Made by a program: the position numbers and the translations under genes
The notes under the pieces: model-generated
Seen by the model: only the letters and a program-made list of their open reading frames with translations
Database searches by the model: none
Told to the model about the DNA's origin: nothing
Origin: Streptomyces noursei ATCC 11455
Lineage (GTDB): Bacteria > Actinomycetota > Actinomycetes > Streptomycetales > Streptomycetaceae
Direction of reading: 5' to 3'
DNA: 64,000 bases
Assembly (NCBI RefSeq): GCF_001704275.1
Contig: NZ_CP011533.1
Location: 620,001 to 684,000 of the forward strand
Part shown: in pieces, positions 8,411-15,601 of the stretch
How the letters are laid out: each line of letters opens with the position of its first letter
How positions within the stretch are numbered: position 1 is the first letter of the stretch

Positions 8411-8466
8411 CAACGCCGCCGCTACCGACGACGGCTCACCACGCCCTCAGCTCCATAGCTCACGAA
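8411..8466. repeat. Right arm of the 56-bp inverted repeat
   Basis: The reverse complement matches 7497-7552 with four transitions in 56 nt. It sits between the stop of the methyltransferase and the stop of the convergent gene at 8481. Arm-to-arm outer distance is 970 bp. Confidence 0.9.
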
Positions 8467-8480
8467 ATCGGACTGGAGCA

Positions 8481-9269
8481 CTAGCGGCGGCGGCCGGTGA
8501 CCGTGAAGGCCACCGAGTACGTCAACGTCTCCTCGCTGTCCAGGTGCGCCAGGAACGCGGCGACCGCCTCCTCCCCCGCCGCGGGCGAGCCGAGGGCGCG
8601 CGCGATGAGGGGCCGGGCGATGTCGAGCTTGAGCTCCCACTGGCCGCGCTGTACCGGGTCGATCCGCCCGGCGATCAGGTGGTACGGATCGACCCGCACG
8701 TCCAGGTCGGTCAGCCCGGCCCGGCGGGCGAGCCCGTACAGACGGCGGCCGGTGTGCGGATCGAAGCCGGCCGCCGCGAGCGCGTTCGTGACCGGGTCGA
8801 GCAGGGCGCTCAGCTCGGGGCCGACGGGGTCGTGCCAGACGAGCTGGCCGTCGAGGTCGAAGAGCACGACCGTGCCGCCCGGCCGGGTGACGCGGGCCAT
8901 CTCGGCGACGGCCGCCTCCCGTTCGGCGACGTACTGGAGCATCAACCGCGAGTACACGACGTCGAAGGACCCGTCCGCCAGGGGCAGCGCGCGGGCGTCG
9001 CCGGAGCGCCGCTGCAGACCGGTGCCGGCCGGCCCGCCCGCCGCGAGCCGTTCGGGGTTGCCGTCGAAGGCGACCACCTCCGCAGCCGGTCGGGCCCGGA
9101 GCACGGCCTCGGCGATGTGACCGGGACCGGCGCCCACGTCGAGCACGCGGGCCCCGGGGGTACTTGGCAGCACCGGGTCCAGATAGGTGCGCACCCACGC
9201 GTCGGCGTCGACCTTGGCCACCAGTCGGCCGGCCTCGCGCCGGTCCTCCATCAGGTACGGGACGGTCAT
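8481..9269 (-). CDS. SAM-dependent methyltransferase
   Basis: The 262-residue protein has motif I VLDVGAGPGHIAEAVL (about 42-57), VVAFDGNPERL at the end of strand 2, GDARALPLADGSFDVVYSRLMLQY and MARVTRPGGTVVLFD, a complete Methyltransf_11/25 fold. It is distinct from the enzyme at 7597. Its ATG overlaps the TGA of the upstream gene (ATGA, 9266-9269), so the two are translationally coupled and probably modify the same molecule; GAGGAGC lies upstream as a ribosome binding site. Substrate unknown. Confidence 0.88.
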   Translation of the reverse strand: MTVPYLMEDRREAGRLVAKVDADAWVRTYLDPVLPSTPGARVLDVGAGPGHIAEAVLRARPAAEVVAFDGNPERLAAGGPAGTGLQRRSGDARALPLADGSFDVVYSRLMLQYVAEREAAVAEMARVTRPGGTVVLFDLDGQLVWHDPVGPELSALLDPVTNALAAAGFDPHTGRRLYGLARRAGLTDLDVRVDPYHLIAGRIDPVQRGQWELKLDIARPLIARALGSPAAGEEAVAAFLAHLDSEETLTYSVAFTVTGRRR

Positions 9270-10357
9270 GCCGTGCTCCTCGGGTAGACGCCCCGGCCGC
9301 GCAGCCGCTGGGCGTACAGATCGTCGATGTGCCGGTAGAGATCGGGGTACGCCTCCGCGAGCCACAGGGCCCGCGTGTACGGACGCACGGGTTCGGCCCC
9401 GGCCAGGATCAGGTGGTCGACCGGGGTGGCGGTGGTGAGCGGGACGGCGGCGGGCTCGAAGTCCGTGTAGGCGTGGCAGGCCGCCGTCAGCAGGGTGTCC
9501 GTCGCCCGCCGGGTCTCGGTCGCGTCGAGGCCGGGCCTGATGAGCACGTCGCAACGATTCTCCAGGAAGGAGAAGTTGAAGCCCAGCGGCCCCCGATAGG
9601 CGAGCGCCGCCGCCCGTACCGCTCCGGAGGCGTCGTACAGGACCCAGATCCGTCGGTGGCGGCGCAGCCCGACGAGGCGGTAGAGCCGGTCCACGTCGGC
9701 GAGGCGCAGGTCGTCGCGGTCCAGCCCCTCGGCCCGTGCGTAGACCGCGCCCCGGCAGCGGCGGGCCAGCTCCGCCAGCTCGGGGCAGGCACCGCCGTCC
9801 AGTTCGGCGACGGAGCCGGCCGAACCGTCCGGGCGGAGCGCACGGGCCAGCGCCAGCGGGACCATCACGTAGTCGCCGGGAGCGACGAGGGAGTGCTCGG
9901 GACCGAGGCTTCGCTCGATGGTGCCGAACGCGAGGGCGGCGAAGCGGTTGGCGGGGCTGAACCAGTTCTGCGCGGCGACGTCCTGCCGCTCGACCATCCG
10001 GACCGCCTGCGCGGCCAGCATCACCGCCCGCCCGCCGGCGAGGGTGCCCGAACTGACCAGGTGCTGGGTCTGCCAGCCCGCGTGTGTGGAACGCCAGGAG
10101 GTGAGCGAGGCCCAGCCGCCGCCGGGCTCGTCGCGGCTCGCGACCCAGTGGAGCAGCTCACCGGCCCGGCGGGCGCGCTGCCAGTTGTCCAGGATGAGCG
10201 GCCAGTAGGGGGCGAGCCGGGCCCGTTTGGCCGGGTAGAGAAAGCGGGAGCGCTCGTAGCGGTCGAAGAGTTCGGCCGGTGGGAACGCATTCACCTCGCA
10301 CCCGAAGTCGGACCACGTGCCGGAGGCGACCCGGTCCGCGACTGCGGCGACGGTCAT
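9266..10357 (-). CDS. Unknown protein coupled to a methyltransferase (possible acyltransferase-like fold)
   Basis: I do not recognise the family of this 363-residue soluble protein with confidence. It has no signal peptide or membrane segment. The N-terminal half carries AELFDRYERSRFLYPAKRA and HWVASRDEPGGGWASLTSW; the C-terminal half has IWVLYDASGAVRAAALAYRG, FLENRCDVLIRPGLD and HAYTDFEPAAVPL, an order of strands reminiscent of a GNAT-like acyltransferase, but the acetyl-CoA loop is not clear. Coupling to the methyltransferase by an ATGA overlap implies a joint role. The ATG at 10357 has AAAGGA about 15 nt upstream. Confidence 0.7.
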   Translation of the reverse strand: MTVAAVADRVASGTWSDFGCEVNAFPPAELFDRYERSRFLYPAKRARLAPYWPLILDNWQRARRAGELLHWVASRDEPGGGWASLTSWRSTHAGWQTQHLVSSGTLAGGRAVMLAAQAVRMVERQDVAAQNWFSPANRFAALAFGTIERSLGPEHSLVAPGDYVMVPLALARALRPDGSAGSVAELDGGACPELAELARRCRGAVYARAEGLDRDDLRLADVDRLYRLVGLRRHRRIWVLYDASGAVRAAALAYRGPLGFNFSFLENRCDVLIRPGLDATETRRATDTLLTAACHAYTDFEPAAVPLTTATPVDHLILAGAEPVRPYTRALWLAEAYPDLYRHIDDLYAQRLRGRGVYPRSTA

Positions 10358-10806
10358 GGGACGTGACCTGTCCTTTCATGGAGCTTCTGAGATCAACAGA
10401 GACTCCAACGGCCGACATCGACAAAGGTGACGGCCATCCGGGTGACGTGCCCCGAACACCAGATCGCCCGACGCCGACGTCCTCGCCGTCGTCCTCGCCG
10501 TCGTCCTCCTCCTCGTCCTCCTCCTCGTCCTCGTCCGCAGGGACCGCCCGGCGGGGCTGCCCGGAGAGACCACCAGCGGGATCGGGTGCTGTCCTGGCGT
10601 GAACCGTGTCGACGCCGGGCCCGGAACCCGCGTTGGCGATCGCCGTCATGTGCCACTCGGGTCCGCGGGTGGGTCAACGTCGCGTCGGCAGGCGGGAGGT
10701 GGGACGGACAGCGCACGCAGGAACACCTGCCGCATGATCTCCGAGGTGTCGTATGCCGTGGTTGCGGCGAGGTCCTCATCACCGCTGTCGTCTGTGGGGA
10801 CGGAGT
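10358..10806. other. Intergenic region with low-complexity tract, no confident gene
   Basis: About 450 bp separate the MFS gene from the unknown/methyltransferase pair. A minus-strand frame from ATG 10649 would encode a peptide with a long Asp/Glu run, but the run is produced by the simple repeat and the frame continues 200 bp into the next gene, so I do not call it. The promoter of the 9266-10357 gene should lie here. Confidence 0.5.
10479..10538. repeat. Low-complexity GTC/CTC tract
   Basis: Sixty bases consist almost only of GTC, CTC and GCC triplets (CTCGCCGTC and CTCCTCGTC units). On the minus strand this reads as GAG/GAC codons. Confidence 0.8.
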
Positions 10807-12303
10807 TCAATTCGTCCTCCTCTCTCGGTGATTGGGGGCCGTCTGCCTCTCGCGGTGAATGGGGTTCGTCTGCCTCTCGCGGTGAGTTGGGGTGGGTTGG
10901 GGCGGTCGCGTCCGGGCTTGTCCGGCGGCGTGGGCACCGGGCAGCAGTGCGGCAGGAAGGAGTCCGAGTGCCGCGCAGCCGGCCAGGACCAGCAGGGCAA
11001 GGCCCGTCCCCGGGGCGGGAGTTGCGTCGGTGACAGCGGGCCCCCCGGTGGACACACCGGTCACACTGGCGGCGACGGCGATGCCGAGGGTCGGGCCGAT
11101 GTTCATGGCGGTCTGCTTGAGGCCGCCGACGACCCCGGCGTATCCGGCCGGCGCGTCACCGACGACGGTCCCGGTGGCGGTGACCATCACGGTGGCGAAC
11201 CCCGCACCGACCACGGCGAAGGTCGCGCCCATGGCCACCCACATGCCCGTCGGGTCGTCGAACCGGGACAGCCCGGCGATGCCGAGGGCGCAGAGAGCCG
11301 TTCCGACGATCGCGACGCGGCGCGGGCCGTACCGACGCAGTGCCCTGCTGGCGACGGGTGCGCCGAGGACCATCAGTACGGTCAGCGGAAGGACGCGCAG
11401 GCCGCTGGCGAGCGGATCGAGGCGAAGTACGTCCTGGAGGTGGAACGTGGCGGTGAACAGCGCGCCGAACAGGCCGGCAGAGGTGACCAGCAAGAGCGCC
11501 ATCGACGCCGTCACCGGCACGGACCGCGCCACGGCATGAGGCACGACGGGATGCGCGGTGCGGCGTTCGTGCCAGGCGAGCAGCGCCGCGAGACCCACGA
11601 CGACGAGGAGTCCGAGCAGCGTCGGCGCCCCGGTCCATCCGTGCGCCGGCACACCCGCCAGGGTGTGGACCAGGGCGACCAGCACGGTCGCCAGAAGGGC
11701 CGCGCCGGCGACGTCGAGCCGCTGAGAAGATGCCGGCCGCGGTACCGGCGGTCGGACGACGAGGGTGAGTGCGGCGATCAGGACCGCGATGGGGGCGTTG
11801 ATCCAGAACACGGCACGCCAGCCCAGATGCGCGACGAGGACGCCCCCGAGGACCGGACCGGCTCCCGAGGCCACCGCGATGGCGCTGGTGCGGAGGGCAA
11901 CCGGCGTGCCGAGCCGGTCCGCCGGATAGGTCAGTCGCAACAGCGCGAGCGTCGCCGGCTGGAGCAGCGCGCCGAACACCCCTTGCGCGGCGCGCAGTCC
12001 GATCACCCAGCCGATCGACGGCGCGAGCGCGATACCGGCCGAGACGGCCCCGAATCCGAGTACGCCGGCGAACAGCAGCCGCCCGTGGCCGTACCGGTCC
12101 CCCAGGCGCCCGGCGATGACGAGAAGCGAGGCAACCGCGAGCAGATAGCCGGTGCTCGTCCACTGGACCTGCGCCATGCTCGCGCCGAGATCACGCTGCA
12201 GGCCGGGCTGCGCCACCAGCAGCACCGTGCCGTCCAGCGCGACGAGCATCGCGCCGGCCATGCTGACCAGGAGCGCGACGTGTCGCCGCGGGGGCGCGGT
12301 CAC
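10807..12303 (-). CDS. MFS drug exporter, DHA2 (14-TM) family
   Basis: The 498-residue protein has about 14 membrane segments. ALDGTVLLVAQPGLQRDLG in TM1 and GRLGDRYGHGRLLFAG in loop 2-3 are DHA2/QacA-like motifs D and A, and GAGPVLGGVL is motif C of exporters. It should pump a hydrophobic or cationic compound out by proton antiport. The GTG start at 12303 overlaps the tetR stop (GTGA at 12300-12303), so it is translationally coupled to its regulator. The cytoplasmic tail ends in three copies of an HRERxTxP-like unit encoded by a 27-bp repeat. Confidence 0.9.
   Translation of the reverse strand: MTAPPRRHVALLVSMAGAMLVALDGTVLLVAQPGLQRDLGASMAQVQWTSTGYLLAVASLLVIAGRLGDRYGHGRLLFAGVLGFGAVSAGIALAPSIGWVIGLRAAQGVFGALLQPATLALLRLTYPADRLGTPVALRTSAIAVASGAGPVLGGVLVAHLGWRAVFWINAPIAVLIAALTLVVRPPVPRPASSQRLDVAGAALLATVLVALVHTLAGVPAHGWTGAPTLLGLLVVVGLAALLAWHERRTAHPVVPHAVARSVPVTASMALLLVTSAGLFGALFTATFHLQDVLRLDPLASGLRVLPLTVLMVLGAPVASRALRRYGPRRVAIVGTALCALGIAGLSRFDDPTGMWVAMGATFAVVGAGFATVMVTATGTVVGDAPAGYAGVVGGLKQTAMNIGPTLGIAVAASVTGVSTGGPAVTDATPAPGTGLALLVLAGCAALGLLPAALLPGAHAAGQARTRPPQPTPTHRERQTNPIHRERQTAPNHRERRTN
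10819..10899. repeat. Three 27-bp tandem repeats in the 3' end of the MFS gene
   Basis: Units start at 10819, 10846 and 10873; each begins CCTCTC and encodes (minus strand) the tail motif HRERQTxP. The third copy is most diverged. The repeat extends the C-terminal tail beyond the last membrane segment. Confidence 0.75.
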
Positions 12304-13010
12304 GAGCTCACCGGGCCCAGGTGAGTATCCAGCACCGCCGCGACGAACTGATCCAGTCGGTCGTCGAGTCGATCGCCGAGTTGGTCATCGAGTCGGGCGA
12401 CGCGCGGTGCACCGTCGGGGAGTTGAGCATCGAGCACCAGCGGAAGACTGCCCCACGCCCACAACTGGGCGATGCCGTGCAGATTCGACCACAGGGCGGC
12501 GGCCGTGACCGCCGCCCCTGTCGCCGTCCCGTCCGGGCCGCCGGGTTGGTGCGCGGTCCCCTGCTCCGCCCGGCATCGGGCGACAAGGGCGACGATGTGC
12601 TCGAAAAGCGGCAGGGTCGACTCCCGCAGCCGCGGCTGGTCCGCCCCGCGCTGTTCACTCTGTTCACTCTGTTCACTGTCGAGCAGATCATGACGGAACA
12701 TCAGCTCGAACATGCCTCGGCGCTCCAGCGCGAATCCGACGTACACCCGGGCGACCGCCCGCAGTTGATCCCTCGCCGTCGTGGCGTCGGCGAGGGCGGT
12801 CGCGAACCGGGCGCCGAGGTCCGCGAAGCCGCGCCGGGCGATCGCGGAGAGCAGGGCGTGGTGCGTGGGGAAGTACCGCCGCGGCGCCCCATGGGACACC
12901 CCCGCCCGACGGGCGATCTCACGAAGTCCCAAGGACGCGGATCCCTCGCTCAGAACGAGGTCCACCCCCACATCGACCAACCGCTCCCGAAGCGAGCTCT
13001 CACTATCCAT
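12300..13010 (-). CDS. TetR-family repressor of the adjacent MFS exporter
   Basis: The 236-residue protein has the TetR N-terminal HTH (LVLSEGSASLGLREIARRAGVSHGAPRRYFPTH as helices 1-4; about residues 15-50) and a TetR_C-type ligand domain. It heads the tetR-MFS unit and should repress it until the exported compound binds. ATG 13010 lies at the edge of the first operator; a GTG at 13016 is an alternative. The C-terminal region has a run of RLDDQLGDRLDDRLDQ, probably a helical dimer contact. Confidence 0.9.
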   Translation of the reverse strand: MDSESSLRERLVDVGVDLVLSEGSASLGLREIARRAGVSHGAPRRYFPTHHALLSAIARRGFADLGARFATALADATTARDQLRAVARVYVGFALERRGMFELMFRHDLLDSEQSEQSEQRGADQPRLRESTLPLFEHIVALVARCRAEQGTAHQPGGPDGTATGAAVTAAALWSNLHGIAQLWAWGSLPLVLDAQLPDGAPRVARLDDQLGDRLDDRLDQFVAAVLDTHLGPVSS

Positions 13011-13022
13011 AGACACTGTCTA
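13010..13022. promoter_or_regulatory. TetR operator 1 (TAGACA-N-TGTCTA)
   Basis: A perfect 13-bp palindrome overlaps the tetR start codon. An identical-arm copy lies 23 bp away (centre to centre), about two helical turns. Confidence 0.75.
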
Positions 13023-13032
13023 CCAGTACGCG

Positions 13033-13045
13033 TAGACAGTGTCTA
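13033..13045. promoter_or_regulatory. TetR operator 2 (TAGACA-N-TGTCTA)
   Basis: This is the second perfect 13-bp palindrome upstream of tetR; only the central base differs from operator 1. Two tandem sites suggest cooperative binding of two dimers over the promoter. Confidence 0.75.
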
Positions 13046-13136
13046 CTGTCCAGCCAGTCTCCAGTCACCGTTCTCCGCTCACCGCTCTCGCCCGGCCGGA
13101 ACGTCTCGTACCGGCACCCCTCGCTCCCCCACCGGC

Positions 13137-14585
13137 TCATGACCGGGCGGACGCCTCCGCGGCCGCCGACTCCTCGGCGACTACCGAGGTGGCCGCTCTG
13201 CCCGGCAGGAACCAGCCCGAGACCAGGACGGCGACGGCTGCCGCGAACACCCACCACGAGGCGCCCCGGAAGGACTGCACCTGCGCACTGCCGGCGTCTG
13301 TCTGGCTCTGGAGCAGGAGCGCGACGACGGCGGTACCGAGCGACGCGCCGAGCTGGTTGATGATGTAGAGCGCCGAAGTGCCTTGGGCGATGGCGTCCTG
13401 GGGCAGCGTCCGATAGAGCGAGCCCATGGTGGGTGCGCCGATGAAGCCCAGTCCGACGCCGGCACCGAAGGCGCACAGGCCCAGGAGGATTTCACTGGTG
13501 TGGTCGTCCGCCTGGGTGTGGACGAGCGCGCCGAGGGCGACGATCAGGCCGCCGAGGGGGGCCAGTCGTCGGGCGCCGACCGTGTCGCCGAGGCGACCGG
13601 CGATGGGCATCGCCAGGAAGGAGCCGATGCCGAGCGGGGCGAGAAGGAGTCCTGCCGCGAGGACTTCGTGCCCACGGACTCGCTGTTGGTAGAGCGGCAC
13701 CAGGAAAAGCATCGAGAAGAGCATGATGCCGGTCAGGCCCATGACGGTGACGCTGGCGGCGAAGCCGCGACTGCGGAACAGGTTCAGTCGGATGATGGCC
13801 TTCACCCCGACCCTGGCCGCGTGGGCACAGTAGGCGGCCAGCAGCACCGCCCCCAGAACGAGGGCGACGATCACGGGCGCGGCGCCGAATCCGGCGTCGC
13901 CGGCGGCCTGCGACAACGCGAAGGCGAGGATGGCGAAGGCCGGGCCCAGCAGCGCCAGCCCGATGATGTCGAGTCGGGGCGCAGCGGAGCGTTCCCGTGA
14001 GGACGGGTCGGCCGGTATCACCCGCAGGGACAGCAGGATTGCCACCAGCCCGATCGGCAGGTTGATCAGGAACATCCAACGCCAGTCCAGGCCCTGGATG
14101 ATGACGCCGCCGAGGATCGGCCCCAGGACGGGCCCGAGGGGGATGACGATGCCCATCAGGCCCATCACCCGGCCGACTCGGCTCGGTCCGGCGACCTTGG
14201 CGAGCACGGTGAGCATGATCGGGTCGAGCATCCCGCCGCCGAAGCCCTGGATGACGCGGAAGGCGATCAGACTCCCGATGTCCCAGGAGACGCCGGAGGC
14301 CAGCGACCCCAGGACGAAGAGCGAGAGCCCGATCAACCACATCTTCTTGCTGCCGAACCGTTCCACCGCCCATGCGGTGAACGGGATGGCGATACCGACG
14401 GCCAGGAGATAGCCGGTGGCCACCCATCCGACGGTGTTGAGGGTGGTGCCGAAGTGATGGGCCATCGTGCCGATGCCGACGTTCACGACCGTGCCGTCGA
14501 GCAGGCCCATGAGCCCGCCCAGCAGCAGCACACCGATCAGCCGTAACAGCCCTGGATCCAGACGATCGCCACGCGCTTGCGTCAT
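13137..14585 (-). CDS. MFS multidrug exporter, DHA2 (14-TM) family, with a TTA codon
   Basis: The 482-residue protein has about 14 membrane segments with GLLDGTVVNVGIGTM in TM1, AVERFGSKKMWLIG as motif A and LGPVLGPILGGVI as motif C, the EmrB/QacA exporter type. Codon 14 (14544-14546) is TTA, a rare leucine codon that in Streptomyces usually makes translation depend on the bldA tRNA. ATG 14585 is chosen because GGAGAGG lies just upstream; an in-frame GTG at 14603 is less likely. A perfect 24-bp palindrome lies 36 bp upstream, but no regulator gene is adjacent, so control is probably by a distant TetR-type protein. Confidence 0.9.
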   Translation of the reverse strand: MTQARGDRLDPGLLRLIGVLLLGGLMGLLDGTVVNVGIGTMAHHFGTTLNTVGWVATGYLLAVGIAIPFTAWAVERFGSKKMWLIGLSLFVLGSLASGVSWDIGSLIAFRVIQGFGGGMLDPIMLTVLAKVAGPSRVGRVMGLMGIVIPLGPVLGPILGGVIIQGLDWRWMFLINLPIGLVAILLSLRVIPADPSSRERSAAPRLDIIGLALLGPAFAILAFALSQAAGDAGFGAAPVIVALVLGAVLLAAYCAHAARVGVKAIIRLNLFRSRGFAASVTVMGLTGIMLFSMLFLVPLYQQRVRGHEVLAAGLLLAPLGIGSFLAMPIAGRLGDTVGARRLAPLGGLIVALGALVHTQADDHTSEILLGLCAFGAGVGLGFIGAPTMGSLYRTLPQDAIAQGTSALYIINQLGASLGTAVVALLLQSQTDAGSAQVQSFRGASWWVFAAAVAVLVSGWFLPGRAATSVVAEESAAAEASARS

Positions 14586-14620
14586 GTGCCTCTCCGGTCG
14601 CACTGAGGGAAGGACGAGCG

Positions 14621-14644
14621 AGATTGAACTCAGTAGTTCAATCT
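14621..14644. promoter_or_regulatory. Orphan 24-bp palindromic operator upstream of the MFS gene
   Basis: The arms AGATTGAACT and AGTTCAATCT are perfect complements separated by CAGT. The half-site AGTTCAA also occurs in the tetR/hydrolase gap at 49.6 kb, but with different spacing. Confidence 0.75.
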
Positions 14645-14847
14645 AATGCCCACTCCAGTAAGCCCGCAATCGGCCACCCACGCACGGGAGATGGGGTCAG
14701 GGCGCCATAACTCGGCGCATTACGCACATTGTTGGCGTCTTCGATGGCGCCGATCGGGGCGCAGGATCGATCAGGCGCACACCGACGACCACGCCCCCTC
14801 CGGAGGCCGTGGCACTGCTGCCGTCGGCGACCCGCGGCGCCCCGCGT

Positions 14848-15552
14848 TCACGCGAGGAGGTGACTGGTATGGGAGAGACGGCGGGCCGTGGCCAGGAGGG
14901 ACTGGACCTGGGGGCCGGCCTGCTCGATGCGGGTCACGGGAGTGGTGAACGGCAGGCGGACGTCGCGGTGGGAACGGGGGTATTCGAGGCGGAGGGTGAT
15001 GCCGTAGCGGTCCATGGCCACCGGAAGGGCACGCAGCACGCCGGCTTCGGGGACGGGACGGACGAGGCGGAGCAGGAGCGGAACGTATTCGCCGTGTGCG
15101 TCGACGAGGTGGGTCAGCATCTCGGCCTCGCCCTTCGCCAACGGGTCGAGCTCGGCCGCCTCCAGCTCCTGGAGCGTGACATAGGCACGCCCTGCCACGT
15201 CTTCCAGGACCGCCTGGCCGAACTCCAGGCAAGCACTGCTCACGGAAGCGGAGTTGTACGGGGCGGTCAGGAGTCCGGCCACCGTGACCCGGGCGCGAAG
15301 CCGGTCGCGGACGGGGGTGGGGGCGATGTCGGTGAGTTCCAAACGGACCGGGACACGCCCGGCCGAGGGAGCATCGACGCGTTCGCATGGGGCGTGCAGG
15401 TGGAAGAGACCCGTCGCCCCGACCCCGTCGAGACGGTGGACTTCACTGCGCAACCCGTCGCTCACCACGGTCATGGAGTGGGCGACGGTCAGGATCGAGC
15501 GGACGCGCTCGGCAGCGGTCGGTGCGATGACACGGGCACGGGATGAGCGCAT
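14848..15552 (-). CDS. DUF2470-domain protein, iron-box controlled
   Basis: The 234-residue protein matches the DUF2470 proteins of Streptomyces, which resemble the pyridoxamine-phosphate-oxidase-fold/heme-handling group: APTAAERVRSILTVAHSMTVV at the N-terminus and MLTHLVDAHGEYVPLLLRLV followed by MDRYGITLRLEYPRSHRDVRL in the C-terminal DUF2470 half. Some relatives take part in heme binding or degradation, so a role in iron supply is plausible. A near-consensus DtxR/IdeR/DmdR1 iron box lies about 30 bp upstream of the ATG at 15552 (GGAG ribosome binding site), so it should be repressed when iron is plentiful. Confidence 0.85.
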   Translation of the reverse strand: MRSSRARVIAPTAAERVRSILTVAHSMTVVSDGLRSEVHRLDGVGATGLFHLHAPCERVDAPSAGRVPVRLELTDIAPTPVRDRLRARVTVAGLLTAPYNSASVSSACLEFGQAVLEDVAGRAYVTLQELEAAELDPLAKGEAEMLTHLVDAHGEYVPLLLRLVRPVPEAGVLRALPVAMDRYGITLRLEYPRSHRDVRLPFTTPVTRIEQAGPQVQSLLATARRLSHTSHLLA

Positions 15553-15582
15553 CCGGCTTCTCCAGACCAAGCAAGAGGGAAC

Positions 15583-15601
15583 TTAGGTTTGCCTAACCTA
15601 A
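15583..15601. promoter_or_regulatory. Iron box (DtxR/IdeR/DmdR1 operator)
   Basis: The 19-bp sequence from TTAGGTTTG to CTAACCTAA fits the TTAGGTTAG/CTAACCTAA consensus with one change. It lies between the DUF2470 gene and its likely promoter, and it overlaps the stop codon (15593-15595) of the upstream gene. Confidence 0.88.

Noticed and set aside
7500..8463. The inverted repeat as a simple transcription terminator
   Set aside because: The arms are ~860 bp apart and each arm alone has no stem, so it is not a hairpin terminator.
10158..10649. Minus-strand frame with a long Asp/Glu run, considered as a precursor peptide for the adjacent genes
   Set aside because: The acidic run comes from the simple repeat, there is no good ribosome binding site, and the frame runs 200 bp into the next gene in another frame.
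14646..14948. 100-codon plus-strand frame divergent from the MFS gene
   Set aside because: It lacks a ribosome binding site and family, and overlaps the DUF2470 gene end; it looks random.
13137..15552. A biosynthetic gene cluster around the MFS and methyltransferase genes
   Set aside because: No NRPS, PKS, terpene cyclase or recognisable RiPP enzyme is present; the genes look like independent small units.
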